A stretch of 64,000 nucleotides of DNA from Pseudoxanthomonas sp. PXM01 (GCF_014851815.1 NZ_JACVAJ010000002.1:868001-932000), one strand, 5' to 3'. Counted from the stretch's first letter, positions 47,480 to 56,227 are shown. The notes: generated by a model from the letters alone, not told the origin. Translations and numbers: made by a program.

Positions 47480-48802
47480 TCACTTCGCCATCGCGGCTTC
47501 GATCTCGTCTGCGCTGCGCGCCAGCGCGTCGGTCAGCACGACCGGTTCGCCGGCGGTGACCAGCACGTCGTCCTCGGTGCGGATGCCGATGCCGCGCCAC
47601 TTCGCGTCCACCGTTTCATCGTCGTGCCCGACGTAGAGGCCGGGCTCGATGGTGAACACCATGCCGGCTTCCAGCAGGCGCGATTGGCCATCGATGCGGT
47701 AGTCGCCCACGTCGTGCACGTCCAGGCCCAACCAATGACCGGTCTTGTGGCGGTAGAAGCGGCGGTAGGTGCCTTCGGCGAGGTTCTTTTCCAGCTTGCC
47801 CTTCAGCAGACCGAGTTTCAGCAGGCCCTCGGTCAGCGTCTCGACCGCGGCCACATGACCGGCTTCGTACGGCACGCCGATGCGCGCGCAGACCAGCGCG
47901 GCTTTCTGCGCCTCGCCGACGAGGTCGTGCAGTGCGCGCTGCGCGGGCGTGAAGCGGCCGTTGACCGGGAACGTTCGGGTGATGTCTGCCGCATAACCGC
48001 GGTACTCGGCACCGGCGTCGATCAACACCAGTTCGCCATCGCGCGCCTGCGCGGTATTGGCGCGGTAATGCAACACGCAGGCGTTGCGGCCGGCGCCGAC
48101 GATGCTGTTGTAGGCCGGCCAGGCATCGTTGGCACGGAACACGCGTTCGAGGTCGGCCTGCAGTTCGTATTCGCGGATGCCGGGGCGCGCGGCACGCATC
48201 GCGGCACGGTGTGCCTCGACGCTGATGTCGGCGGCGCGCTGCATCAGCTTGATCTCGTCCTTCGACTTGAACAGCCGCAGGTCGTGCAGCAGGTGGCCCA
48301 GTTCGAGGAACTCGTGCGGTGGCTGCGCGCCCTGCTTCACGTGCGCCCGCACATGGCGCACCCAGCCGATCAGCTTGAGGTCGAAGTCGGCATCGCGACC
48401 GAAGTGGTAGTAGACGCGCGAACGCCCTTCCAGCAGGCCAGGCAGGATCTCGTCGAGATCGTCGATGGGATAGGCATCGTCCATGCCGTAGTCGTTGACC
48501 GCGCCGTCCTGGCCGGCGCGCGGACCGTCCCAACCCTCGCGCTCGGGGTCGCGCTCGCGGCAGAACAGGATGGTCTCGCCGTGCTTGCGGCCCGGCACCA
48601 GCACCAGCACCGCCTCCGGCTCGGGAAAGCCGCTGAGGTACCAGAAGTCCGAATCCTGCCGGTACGGGTAGTGCGTGTCGTGGCTGCGCACGCGCTCGGC
48701 GGCGGCGGGGAGCACTAGGATCGCGTCGTTGCCGGCCAGCCGCATCAGCTGCTTGCGGCGGCGGGCGAACTCCGCCGCGCCGATGCCGGCGACAGCCTTC
48801 AT
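47480..48802 (-). CDS. pepP: Xaa-Pro aminopeptidase PepP
   Basis: 440-residue M24 metalloenzyme that removes N-terminal residues before proline. Dimetal ligands: Asp in IDAGAEYRGYAADITRTF (two Asp), His in YRHKTGHWLGLDVHD, Glu in TIEPGLYVG and Glu in GIGIRTEDDV. The N-terminal aminopeptidase P domain with DFWYLSGFPEPEAVL is characteristic of PepP. Start MKAVAGIG at 48802 shares one base with the stop of the UPF0149 gene (TGATG), the usual gammaproteobacterial ygfB-pepP pair, so it is transcribed with it. Confidence 0.95.
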   Translation of the reverse strand: MKAVAGIGAAEFARRRKQLMRLAGNDAILVLPAAAERVRSHDTHYPYRQDSDFWYLSGFPEPEAVLVLVPGRKHGETILFCRERDPEREGWDGPRAGQDGAVNDYGMDDAYPIDDLDEILPGLLEGRSRVYYHFGRDADFDLKLIGWVRHVRAHVKQGAQPPHEFLELGHLLHDLRLFKSKDEIKLMQRAADISVEAHRAAMRAARPGIREYELQADLERVFRANDAWPAYNSIVGAGRNACVLHYRANTAQARDGELVLIDAGAEYRGYAADITRTFPVNGRFTPAQRALHDLVGEAQKAALVCARIGVPYEAGHVAAVETLTEGLLKLGLLKGKLEKNLAEGTYRRFYRHKTGHWLGLDVHDVGDYRIDGQSRLLEAGMVFTIEPGLYVGHDDETVDAKWRGIGIRTEDDVLVTAGEPVVLTDALARSADEIEAAMAK

Positions 48803-49344
48803 CAGTTCAGGCTCCGGCGGTGCCGGGGCCCGAGCACGCAATCGCCATGCAGCAGCAGGACCGCGACGCGGACGAACTCTTCCAGTTCGGCCAAGGCGTC
48901 TTCGTCTTCCTCGTCGTCGCTGCTCTCGGCCGAGGCCTGGGCCAGTCGTGCCAGGTCCTGCAACGCCTCCTGTCCTTCCTCGGACAACGGCGGCGAAGCG
49001 CCCGCGGCCAGGCCGAACGCGCCGAGGAAGCCCTGACACCAGCCGAACAACGCTTCGGCACGCTCGTCCAGCGGGCGGTCCGCCGTCGGCAACAACAGGT
49101 CGAAGGAGAAACTGCGGTCCTCCAACTGGGCGACAGCGCACTGGCGCAGCTGATCGAGCGCACTGCCTGCCGCAGGGGCAGGGAGTTGGTCGTCGGCCAG
49201 CGCACGGGCCAGCCAGGTGTCGTCGGCGGTGCCGCCGCCGGCCAGCCAGCCGCACAGCGCACCATGCAGTTCCGAGGCGTCCATGGCCAGGCCCAGCTGG
49301 CGGGAAGCGGCCGCCACGTCGGCGATATCGGGAAGGTCGGGCAT
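48802..49344 (-). CDS. UPF0149 family protein (YgfB-like)
   Basis: 180 residues. The family signature LHGALCGWLAGG and FFGWCQGF-like LFGWCQGFLGAFG are clear, with an acidic Ser/Asp/Glu stretch (SSDDEEDEDALAELEEF) near the C-terminus. The YgfB/YecA family is small, helical and of unclear mechanism; the gene sits directly upstream of pepP in many gammaproteobacteria, as here. The start MPDLPDIADVAAA (ATG 49342-49344) avoids an upstream open frame without support. It is divergent from the GGDEF/EAL gene. Confidence 0.9.
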   Translation of the reverse strand: MPDLPDIADVAAASRQLGLAMDASELHGALCGWLAGGGTADDTWLARALADDQLPAPAAGSALDQLRQCAVAQLEDRSFSFDLLLPTADRPLDERAEALFGWCQGFLGAFGLAAGASPPLSEEGQEALQDLARLAQASAESSDDEEDEDALAELEEFVRVAVLLLHGDCVLGPRHRRSLN

Positions 49345-49413
49345 AGAAGAACGCAATCCGTCAGGAGTTTCGGACAACCTTGCAAGTGTAGCAACGAAAA
49401 GCCGTTCCCCTCC

Positions 49414-49443
49414 TTGTTGTGCATGTGTACGCATGCCTACACT
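49414..49443 (+). promoter_or_regulatory. Candidate promoter of the GGDEF/EAL gene
   Basis: TTGTTG (49414-49419), an 18-base spacer, and TACACT (49438-49443), about 38 bases before the favoured ATG. The 137-base gap between the divergent UPF0149 and GGDEF/EAL genes must hold both promoters. Confidence 0.3.
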
Positions 49444-49481
49444 CGCGTATTGCCTCCGCTCCGGGCGCCCGTCCTCCCTCC

Positions 49482-51740
49482 ATGCACGCCTCTTCTGTCG
49501 CTGCAATCCTGGCAACGGCGTCCCCGCTGTCGTCCCGGCTGGCCATGGGACTCGCGGGTGTGGTGCTGCTGGGGGTGATCGTGATCGGCACGCGGCGCTG
49601 GTGGCAGGCCTGGCTGGAAAGCCGCCAGGCACCGCCCGAACCGCTGCGCAGCGAATCCCTGCGCAACCGCGACGAACGCCTGAAACTGGCGCTCTGGGCC
49701 TCCGGCGAACAGTTCTGGGACTACGACCTGGTGCAGCGCCGGCTCTACCGGATGCGCGCGGACGAAACCGCGGTGCAGACCGCCGACATCACCGTACTTA
49801 CCCGGCAGGGTGAAGTGCCGACCATCCACGAGGAAGACATGCCGCTGGTACAGGAGCGGCTGCGCCTGCACCTGCAGGGCAAGGCGCCGCTCTTCATGTC
49901 CGAACACCGCATGGACATGCTCGGCAACGGCACCTGGGTCTGGGTACGCGCCCGCGGCCGCGTGGTCGAGCGCGACGCGGAAGGCCAGCCGATCCGCATC
50001 GCCGGCACCGCGCGCGACATCACCGCCAGCCGCAACGCCGAGTACGAGCACCGCATCGCCGGCGAGGTGATGCGCAGCATGAACGAAGCCGTCGCGGTGC
50101 TGGACTGGGCACACCAGTTCATCACCATCAACCCGGCCTTCACGCGCATCACCGGCTATGCCGAAGAGGAAATCATCGGCCAGCCGATGACCATGCTGGA
50201 CAGTGACCAGCACGAGGATGCGTTCTTCGAGCGCATGAACCGCGAACTGCGCCTGACCGGGCGGTGGTCCGGCGAGATCTGGAAAGTGCGCAAGGACGGC
50301 GAGGAGATCCTCTGCCGCATCGAGACCAACGTGGTGCCGGATGCCAGCGGCGAACGCCCGTTGTACGTGCAGGTGCTCACCGACATCACCGAGCAGAAGC
50401 GCGCCGAGCAGGAACTGCGCTACCTGGCCAACTACGACACCCTGACCAGCCTGCCCAACCGCTCGCTGCTGTCCGAACGCCTCTCGCGCGCCATCGTACG
50501 TGCGCGGCGCGAGCATGGGCACGTCGCGGTGCTGTTCATCGATCTGGACCGCTTCAAGGACATCAACGACTCGCTCGGCCATGCCACCGGCGACCGTATC
50601 CTGCGCTCGGCCGCCGCACGCGTGCAGCAGACGGTGGGCACGCAGCACACCGTGGCGCGCCTCAGCGGCGACGAATTCACGGTAGTACTGGAGGACATCA
50701 ACGGCATGCCTGATGCCGAGGATGTGGCCCAGCGCATCATCCAGGCCTTCCGCGCCCCGCTGAACTTCGGCGAGCGGCTGGAACTGGCGGTCTCGCCGTC
50801 GATCGGCATCAGCCTGTATCCCGAACACGCGCAGGTGCCGACCGAACTGCTGAAGCACGCCGACACCGCCATGTACCAGGCCAAGGCGATGGGCCGGCAC
50901 ACCTACCAGGTGTATTCGGAGTCGATGGACGAGAAGAACCGCCATCGCGCCATCCTCGCCAGCGCGCTGCGCCGCGCGATCGACCGCAACGAGCTGTCGC
51001 TGGTGTTCCAGCCACGCCTGTCGATCTCGCGCCAGCGGATCACCGGCGTGGAAGCGCTCCTGCGCTGGGACAGCAAGGAGTTCGGTTCCGTCTCGCCGGC
51101 GCAGTTCATCCCGCTGGCCGAAGAGTCCGGAATGATCCTCGAACTGGGCGCCTGGGCACTGCGCCACGCCTGCATGACCATGCGCGAGTGGCACGACGCC
51201 GGCCTGGAAGAACTGAGCGTGGCGGTGAACGTGTCGGCCACCCAGTTGCAGCGCGGCGACCTGCAGAACGTGGTCGCACGCACGCTGCAGGAAACCGGCG
51301 TGCCGGCCAACCGGCTGGAGCTGGAACTGACCGAAAGCGTGGTGATGGCGAGTCCCGAGCAGAACGCCGACACCCTGAGGGCGTGCCGGCGATTGGGCAT
51401 CTCGCTGGCGATCGACGATTTCGGCACCGGCTACTCGTCGCTGGCCTATCTGAAGCGCCTGCCGCTGACCACGCTGAAGATCGACCGCGAGTTCATCAGC
51501 GACCTGACCCACGATACCGACGACGAGGCGATCACCAGCACCATCATCACGATGGGCCAGTCGCTGGCGTTGAAGGTGGTGGCCGAAGGCGTCGAGACCT
51601 GGGACCAGTACGAGTTCCTGCGCAACCACGGGTGCGACGAGGTGCAGGGCCACTGGGTCTCGCAGGCGCTGGGCGCCGACCAGTGCCTGCGTTTCATCCG
51701 CGACTACTACCCCGGTTCGGGCATGCGCGTCGCGTCCTGA
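49482..51740 (+). CDS. PAS-GGDEF-EAL cyclic di-GMP signalling protein
   Basis: About 752 residues. One N-terminal membrane helix (GLAGVVLLGVIVIGTRRW) and two PAS/PAC-like sensory modules (the second with MTMLDSDQHEDAFF and EIWKVRKDGEEILCRIET) are followed by a GGDEF domain with SGDEF in RLSGDEFTVVL and an EAL domain with EALLRW, ELTESVVM and DDFGTGYSS. Both catalytic motifs look intact, although the first GGDEF residue is Ser, a common active variant. It may therefore make and break c-di-GMP or work mainly as a phosphodiesterase. Start uncertain: ATG 49482 (MHASSVAAIL) is used, and an upstream start at 49419 is open. Confidence 0.93.
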   Translation: MHASSVAAILATASPLSSRLAMGLAGVVLLGVIVIGTRRWWQAWLESRQAPPEPLRSESLRNRDERLKLALWASGEQFWDYDLVQRRLYRMRADETAVQTADITVLTRQGEVPTIHEEDMPLVQERLRLHLQGKAPLFMSEHRMDMLGNGTWVWVRARGRVVERDAEGQPIRIAGTARDITASRNAEYEHRIAGEVMRSMNEAVAVLDWAHQFITINPAFTRITGYAEEEIIGQPMTMLDSDQHEDAFFERMNRELRLTGRWSGEIWKVRKDGEEILCRIETNVVPDASGERPLYVQVLTDITEQKRAEQELRYLANYDTLTSLPNRSLLSERLSRAIVRARREHGHVAVLFIDLDRFKDINDSLGHATGDRILRSAAARVQQTVGTQHTVARLSGDEFTVVLEDINGMPDAEDVAQRIIQAFRAPLNFGERLELAVSPSIGISLYPEHAQVPTELLKHADTAMYQAKAMGRHTYQVYSESMDEKNRHRAILASALRRAIDRNELSLVFQPRLSISRQRITGVEALLRWDSKEFGSVSPAQFIPLAEESGMILELGAWALRHACMTMREWHDAGLEELSVAVNVSATQLQRGDLQNVVARTLQETGVPANRLELELTESVVMASPEQNADTLRACRRLGISLAIDDFGTGYSSLAYLKRLPLTTLKIDREFISDLTHDTDDEAITSTIITMGQSLALKVVAEGVETWDQYEFLRNHGCDEVQGHWVSQALGADQCLRFIRDYYPGSGMRVAS

Positions 51741-51793
51741 ATGCCCCCGGCCGCCCTTGACCGGCCGCCAACCACCTGCCTATCGTGGGCACC

Positions 51794-52015
51794 ATGGACA
51801 CCGCCGACCTCCTCGACCAGCTCCGCGCGCTCAGCACGCGCATCCAGGACCTGGCCGACCGTTGCCAGCGCCTGACGGACGAGAACCGCAGCCTGCGCCA
51901 GCAGCAGGAGCAGCTGGTCGGTGAGCGCTCGCAGTTGCTGGCCAAGAACGAGCAGGCGCGTTCACGGGTGGAAGCGATGATCAGCCGCCTCAAGTCGCTG
52001 GAGCAGCACACGTGA
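51794..52015 (+). CDS. TIGR02449 family coiled-coil protein
   Basis: 73-residue basic/acidic coiled coil (LTDENRSLRQQQEQLVGERS and QARSRVEAMISRLKSLE) of the TIGR02449 family found directly upstream of zapA in many gammaproteobacteria. A role in division with ZapA is suspected from position, not proven. Start MDTADLLDQL is the ATG at 51794; a GTG at 51785 would add three residues. Its stop overlaps the GTG start of zapA as GTGA, so translation of the two is coupled. Confidence 0.88.
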   Translation: MDTADLLDQLRALSTRIQDLADRCQRLTDENRSLRQQQEQLVGERSQLLAKNEQARSRVEAMISRLKSLEQHT

Positions 52016-52308
52016 GTGCCAACGAACCGGTCAGCGTCCACATCCTGGACCGCGAATACACCGTCGGCGTAGCACCCGACGAACGCTCCAGCCTGATGGC
52101 CGCCGCCAAACTGCTCGACAGCCGCATGCGTGAAGTGCGCGGCAGCAACCGCATGGCCGCCGTCGATCGCGTCGCCGTACTGGCTGCGCTCAATCTGGCA
52201 CACGAATTGCAGCAGCTGCGCGATGAGCAGCACGCGCGCAACCGCGAGGTCGAGCGCACGCTGCAGGATCTGCACCGCAAACTCGATGCCGCACTCGGCG
52301 CACCGTAA
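52012..52308 (+). CDS. zapA: Cell division protein ZapA
   Basis: 98 residues. ZapA bundles FtsZ protofilaments at the division septum. The N-terminal VHILDREYTVGVAPDERSSL is the family signature, followed by a C-terminal helix and coiled coil (HELQQLRDEQHARNREVERT) that builds the tetramer. The start is GTG, overlapping the upstream stop. The 6S RNA gene follows 80 bases later on the same strand, as in E. coli, so the mRNA may be separate from it. Confidence 0.95.
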   Translation: MSANEPVSVHILDREYTVGVAPDERSSLMAAAKLLDSRMREVRGSNRMAAVDRVAVLAALNLAHELQQLRDEQHARNREVERTLQDLHRKLDAALGAP

Positions 52309-52379
52309 CGGCCTTCGCACTTCGCCGACTGCGCACTGAATCCGCCGACGAACGGGCTAGGCAAAAAATCCTCACTCGC

Positions 52380-52385
52380 TATACT
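52380..52385 (+). promoter_or_regulatory. -10 element of the 6S RNA gene
   Basis: TATACT, five of six matches to the -10 consensus, places the transcript start near 52391-52393, exactly where the closing stem of the 6S RNA begins. No strong -35 match is seen. Confidence 0.55.
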
Positions 52386-52390
52386 GGCCC

Positions 52391-52582
52391 TGCGTCCTCT
52401 GCTGTACTCGACAGTGAGCGCAAACATTCGCCTTGTCCCTTAATGACGACCACGGGATGGTGACGTAACCGGGAGTGCAGGTCTGCCTCGCAGCGGAAAG
52501 CCCGATGGTTGCCCAACCTTCCCACTTGAACCCCGGGTTCAAGGTCGTTTCGCGAACATCGTGCATGGCGGAGGACGTATTT
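52391..52582 (+). ncRNA. ssrS: 6S RNA
   Basis: About 190-base regulatory RNA that mimics an open promoter and sequesters sigma70 RNA polymerase in stationary phase. Sequence evidence: the 5' arm GCGTCCTCTGC (52392-52402) can pair with GAGGACG at 52571-52577 to close the long stem; the 3' half has the diagnostic CTTGAACCCCGGGTTCAAGG hairpin, which resembles the CTTGAACCAAGGGTTCAAGG of E. coli 6S RNA. A T-run (TATTTTT) follows the 3' arm. Position between zapA and ygfA matches the classical ssrS location. Exact ends are approximate. A 64-codon antisense frame inside it is not real. Confidence 0.88.
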
Positions 52583-52784
52583 TTCCCGCGGCAGCGGCAT
52601 CAGCCGCGACCCGGCCGGTCCTGTTGCACCCGCCCTTGAGCGGGATGACTTCGAAACGAAGCCGATTGCACTAGGGATCCGACGCACAGGGCCGTGACTG
52701 ACGCCGCTCCCGCGGTCCCACACCGGCAACGTCGGTGCGCATGCCGTAAAATTCGCGCATGCCTTTCCCTTCTCCCTGTTCTCC

Positions 52785-53387
52785 ATGACCGTCGAGCGCG
52801 ATGCGCTGCGGCGCGACCTGCGTGCACGTCGTCGCGCCCTGCCCGCCGCAGAGCGCATCGCCGGCGCCGATGCCCTGGCCGCACGCCTGTTCGCACTGCC
52901 GTTTTTTCCTGACGCCGGCTATGTCGCCGGCTACTGGGCGATGGATGGCGAGATCGGCCTGCACAGCTGGCAGCTGCGCTTGCCGAAGGGCCTCGTCTAT
53001 TGCCTGCCGGTGCTGTCGGACGACGAGACGCTGCGCTTCGCGCCCTGGCGGCCGGGCGACGCACTGGTGACCAACCGTTACGGCATCCCGGAGCCGGATG
53101 TGGATCCACGCTCTGGCCTGCCCGCCGCCGACATGGCCCTGATCGTGGTGCCGCTGGTGGGCTTCGATCCCGCCGGGCACCGCCTCGGCATGGGGGGCGG
53201 CTGGTATGACCGCACGCTGGCGCCGCGTCTGCAGCGCCCCGCGCCCCCCTGGCTGGTCGGCGTAGGCTTCGAGGCGCAGCGCATCGAGGCACTCGGCGCA
53301 CAGCCCTGGGATGTGCCGCTGGACGCGATCTGCACCGAACGCGACACCCTGCTTCCTTCACCTTCCCTGGTAGACGCCCCGCAATGA
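52785..53387 (+). CDS. ygfA: 5-formyltetrahydrofolate cyclo-ligase
   Basis: 200 residues. Converts 5-formyl-THF to 5,10-methenyl-THF with ATP, recycling a folate by-product. The C-terminal GFDPAGHRLGMGGGWYDRTL is the ATP/folate-binding signature of the family, and the N-terminal RDLRARRRALPA is typical. Start ATG 52785. About 200 bases lie between the 6S RNA end and this start, with no other feature recognised. The position directly after zapA-ssrS is conserved. Its stop overlaps the next gene's start. Confidence 0.94.
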   Translation: MTVERDALRRDLRARRRALPAAERIAGADALAARLFALPFFPDAGYVAGYWAMDGEIGLHSWQLRLPKGLVYCLPVLSDDETLRFAPWRPGDALVTNRYGIPEPDVDPRSGLPAADMALIVVPLVGFDPAGHRLGMGGGWYDRTLAPRLQRPAPPWLVGVGFEAQRIEALGAQPWDVPLDAICTERDTLLPSPSLVDAPQ

Positions 53388-53851
53388 CCGCCCGCAAGCA
53401 CTACTGGCTGATGAAGTCCGAACCGGACGCCTTCTCCATCGACAACCTGAAGAAGGTCGGCACCGAGCCGTGGAACGGCGTGCGCAACTACCAGGCACGC
53501 AACTTCATGCGCGCCATGCAGGTCGGCGACGGCGTACTGTTCTACCACTCCAACTGCAAGGAGCCGGGCATCGTCGGCACCGCCACCGTGTCGGCGACCG
53601 CGTATCCGGACGACACCCAGTTCAATCCGAAGTCCGACTACTACGACCCCAAAAGCACGCGCGAAGAACCGCGCTGGTCGCTGGTGGACGTGACGTTCGA
53701 ACGCAAGCTCAAGCGCACCATCACGCTGGACGAGATCAAGCAGCACGCGGACGACCTGGGCGAGGGCTTCGCGCTGATCCAGCGCGGCAACCGCCTGTCC
53801 GTGCTGCCGGTCACCGCGGCGCAATGGAAGTTCCTGCTGGCGCTGGAATAG
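53384..53851 (+). CDS. EVE domain protein
   Basis: 155-residue soluble protein with a PUA-like EVE fold: HYWLMKSEPDAFSIDNL at the N-terminus, WNGVRNYQARNFMRAMQVGD and VLFYHSNCKEPGIVGTATV are family signatures, forming a pocket thought to recognise modified nucleobases. The molecular role is not known. The start ATG overlaps the ygfA stop by four bases, so the two are co-translated. A close relative stands here in many proteobacteria. Confidence 0.92.
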   Translation: MTARKHYWLMKSEPDAFSIDNLKKVGTEPWNGVRNYQARNFMRAMQVGDGVLFYHSNCKEPGIVGTATVSATAYPDDTQFNPKSDYYDPKSTREEPRWSLVDVTFERKLKRTITLDEIKQHADDLGEGFALIQRGNRLSVLPVTAAQWKFLLALE

Positions 53852-53884
53852 CCCCTCCTTTCCTTTCCTGATACAGCGATCCCC

Positions 53885-54535
53885 ATGAGCGAAGCAAAGC
53901 GCCTGGCCGGCGAGAAGGCCATCGAGTTCGTCGAGGACGGCATGATCGTCGGCGTCGGTACCGGCTCCACCGTGGCCTATTTCATCGATGCCCTGGCCGG
54001 CATCAAGGACCGCATCAAGGGCGCCGTGTCCAGCTCCGAGCAGAGCACCGCGCGACTGAAGCAGCACGGCATCGAAGTGCTCGACCTCAACCACACCGGC
54101 ACGCTGTCGCTGTACGTGGACGGCGCCGACGAGTGCGACCCGCACAAGCGCCTGATCAAGGGCGGTGGCGCGGCGCTGACGCGCGAGAAGATCATCGCCG
54201 AAGCCAGCAAGCAGTTCGTCTGCATCGTCGACCCGAGCAAGCAGGTGCCGGTGCTCGGCAGGTTCCCGCTGCCGGTGGAAGTCATCCCGATGGCGCGCAG
54301 CCTGGTAGCGCGCGAGATCCTGGCGCTGACCGGCGGACAGCCGGTGTGGCGCGATGGCGTGACGACGGACAACGGCAATGTGGTGCTGGACATCCACAAC
54401 CTGTCGATCACCGACCCGATGGCGATGGAGCGCGAGATCAACCAGATTCCCGGCGTGGTCAGCGTGGGTCTGTTCGCCCGGCGCCCTGCGGACATCGTCA
54501 TCATCGGTGGCGAACCACCGATCGTGTTGCGCTGA
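53885..54535 (+). CDS. rpiA: Ribose-5-phosphate isomerase A
   Basis: 216 residues. Interconverts ribose-5-phosphate and ribulose-5-phosphate in the pentose phosphate pathway. The phosphate/substrate motifs [33 protein letters not shown] (including the catalytic Asp and Lys/Glu) and [19 protein letters not shown] are present. It begins 33 bases after the EVE gene on the same strand. Pathway partner transketolase lies at the other end of the window. Confidence 0.97.
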   Translation: MSEAKRLAGEKAIEFVEDGMIVGVGTGSTVAYFIDALAGIKDRIKGAVSSSEQSTARLKQHGIEVLDLNHTGTLSLYVDGADECDPHKRLIKGGGAALTREKIIAEASKQFVCIVDPSKQVPVLGRFPLPVEVIPMARSLVAREILALTGGQPVWRDGVTTDNGNVVLDIHNLSITDPMAMEREINQIPGVVSVGLFARRPADIVIIGGEPPIVLR

Positions 54536-54548
54536 CCGGTCGCTGCCC

Positions 54549-55208
54549 GTGATCGCTCCCCGCGCTTTCCTCGCCATCGCCCTGATGGCAGTCGGCACGG
54601 CGGTCGCCACGGACAATCCCGTGCTCGTGCCGCCGGCGGAGACATTGCCGCCCGCGCTGCAGGCGATACGTGCCGACCTGCAGCGCATCGTCTCCGCGCG
54701 CGACCTGCGGGCCTTGCGCGCACATGTGCGCGACGACACCACCCTGAGTTTCGGTGGCGACACCGGGCCGGGCGGCTTCGATGCGCTCTGGGCAAGCGAT
54801 CCCGCTGCGACGCAGCGGCTGTGGCAGGAGCTCGAGGCCATCCTCGCCCTTCCTGGCGTTGCGCAAGAAGAAGAGGGACGCGACGCCTACTGCGCCCCCT
54901 ATGTGTTCTGCCTGCCGCATGCCGCCGACATCGACGTGTTCGATGCGCAGGTCGTGTTGGGACGCGACGTCGCGTTACGGGAGCGGCCGGATGGCCAATC
55001 CCCCGTTCTCGCGCGCATCAGTCATGCCGTCGTGACCCGGGTGGATGACGGCGCGGAACCGGGAGACTGGATGCGCGTACGGCTGGCATCGGGGCGGGAG
55101 GGCTTCATCGCCACTCACCTGGTGCGCAGCCCGATCGACTATCGCTTCTCGATCATCGACGAGGGCGCGGGGCAATGGAAATTCCAGTACTTCGTCGCCG
55201 GCGATTGA
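54549..55208 (+). CDS. Exported SH3-domain protein of unknown function
   Basis: 219 residues with a GTG start and a signal peptide (APRAFLAIALMAVGTAVA). The C-terminal third contains a bacterial SH3-like module: VVLGRDVALRERPDGQSPVL ... DWMRVRLASGREGFIATHLV. Such domains often bind peptidoglycan peptides in the periplasm. The middle part has no recognised family but contains two cysteines in YCAPYVFC that could form a disulfide. The start GTG lies 14 bases after the rpiA stop, so it may be read through with it. Function not inferred. Confidence 0.78.
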   Translation: MIAPRAFLAIALMAVGTAVATDNPVLVPPAETLPPALQAIRADLQRIVSARDLRALRAHVRDDTTLSFGGDTGPGGFDALWASDPAATQRLWQELEAILALPGVAQEEEGRDAYCAPYVFCLPHAADIDVFDAQVVLGRDVALRERPDGQSPVLARISHAVVTRVDDGAEPGDWMRVRLASGREGFIATHLVRSPIDYRFSIIDEGAGQWKFQYFVAGD

Positions 55209-55233
55209 CGACGATGCGGGATTCGCGAGTTCG

Positions 55234-55623
55234 TCAGCCGTTATCCGACAGCGCCTTGACCAGCTCGCCGACCAGGTCCCGCTTCTTGGGAGGCAGCTGG
55301 AGGTAGCTATCGATCACGTTGCGCTCCCGGCTGCCGACGCCGACAGGCCACACCGCGCGCGACTCAGCCACCCGCGAGCGTGCCGAGGCGCCAAAGCGCA
55401 GTGCGTGCGGCTCCACGCCAAGCAGGTCCGCGATCACCTGCAGTTTGTCCTGCGCCGGGATCGCCTGCCCGCTGAGCCAGCGTGACGTGGTCTGGACGCT
55501 CACCGAACGGCCGCGGTAGTGGGCATTGAACAAGCGGAACAGGACGGAAGGGCGTGGCTCGTAGCCTGCCTGCTGCATGGCTTGCGCGAGTCGGTGCGAG
55601 AATTTTTCATGCTCGTTGCCCAT
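55234..55623 (-). CDS. XRE-type helix-turn-helix regulator
   Basis: 129 residues. The N-terminal helix-turn-helix is in GRSVSVQTTSRWLSGQAIPAQDKLQVIADLLGVEP, where the recognition helix reads TTSRWLSGQAIP. The C-terminal half is small and basic-acidic. It belongs to the widespread XRE/Cro-like superfamily and resembles short transcription regulators found on mobile elements. It is divergent from the gene at 55784, with an unusually AT-rich 160-base region between, so mutual repression is likely. Confidence 0.85.
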   Translation of the reverse strand: MGNEHEKFSHRLAQAMQQAGYEPRPSVLFRLFNAHYRGRSVSVQTTSRWLSGQAIPAQDKLQVIADLLGVEPHALRFGASARSRVAESRAVWPVGVGSRERNVIDSYLQLPPKKRDLVGELVKALSDNG

Positions 55624-55673
55624 GTCGACAACGTTAGCGACGACAACTCACACATATTCACCATTTAAGTTAA

Positions 55674-55702
55674 TTGACTGGAACTTATTGGGTTAATAGA
55701 GT
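55674..55702 (+). promoter_or_regulatory. Candidate promoter in the AT-rich divergent region
   Basis: TTGACT (55674-55679) and TAGAGT (55697-55702) with a 17-base spacer lie 81 bases before the start of the gene at 55784. The block 55650-55702 (CATTTAAGTTAATTGACTGG, then TTATTGGGTTAATAG) is AT-rich for this genome and contains repeated TTAA steps that might be operators for the XRE regulator. Confidence 0.45.
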
Positions 55703-55783
55703 CGACCCGCGCCACGGCACGCCCAAGCCTGGTGCTGTGACACCGGTTCGCGCCGGATTCCCGCCGACAGAAGGAGATTGTCG

Positions 55784-56227
55784 ATGCACCTCGACCAGAC
55801 GACTGCGCACGACGCGCCCCTGCTCACCGACGCCCGCGAGATGCGGGACAACGCACATCGCGTCATGCCTCTCGATGATGCGCTGCACCTGCTCCAGGTC
55901 GATCCAGGCCACAGCCTGGCGGATCCCGGGCTCGCCCGGTTGACGGAGAGCTGCCTGGATCGCCTGTTCCTCGCCGCACGACACCAGGCCGAGCGCAACC
56001 ACGACGGGATCCTGCTGTTGCTGGACCTGCTGCAGCTCGCACAGGGCGCGGAGCGCGTCAGCGCGCGTCGCCTGATGCGCGACGCCATCCACCAGTTGCG
56101 CCACCATGTGGAAGACCAGCAACGCTGGCAGTCCCTCGCCGACAACGCAGCGTACTACCGCGACAACCGGCAGGTAGCGGAGCGCATCGCTGCGCGGCTG
56201 GCCGCAGAGCGGCCCACTCAGCGATAG
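55784..56227 (+). CDS. Hypothetical protein divergent from an XRE regulator
   Basis: 147 residues, soluble, helical. Leu/Arg-rich C-terminal half (HQLRHHVEDQQRWQSLADNA, RIAARLAAERP) and no signal peptide. AAGGAG lies seven bases before the ATG (55784), a strong start. No family recognised, and some lengths and composition are reminiscent of small regulatory or phage-like accessory proteins. It is likely controlled by the divergent XRE gene. Its end overlaps the last ten bases of the convergent toxin gene. Confidence 0.7.
   Translation: MHLDQTTAHDAPLLTDAREMRDNAHRVMPLDDALHLLQVDPGHSLADPGLARLTESCLDRLFLAARHQAERNHDGILLLLDLLQLAQGAERVSARRLMRDAIHQLRHHVEDQQRWQSLADNAAYYRDNRQVAERIAARLAAERPTQR

Noticed and set aside
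49437-51653. Minus-strand open frame opposite the GGDEF/EAL gene
   Set aside because: The plus-strand protein has intact GGDEF and EAL motifs, so this antisense frame is a shadow.
52372-52566. Small minus-strand frame inside the 6S RNA
   Set aside because: The bases are explained by the 6S RNA stem and hairpin. The frame has no ribosome binding site.
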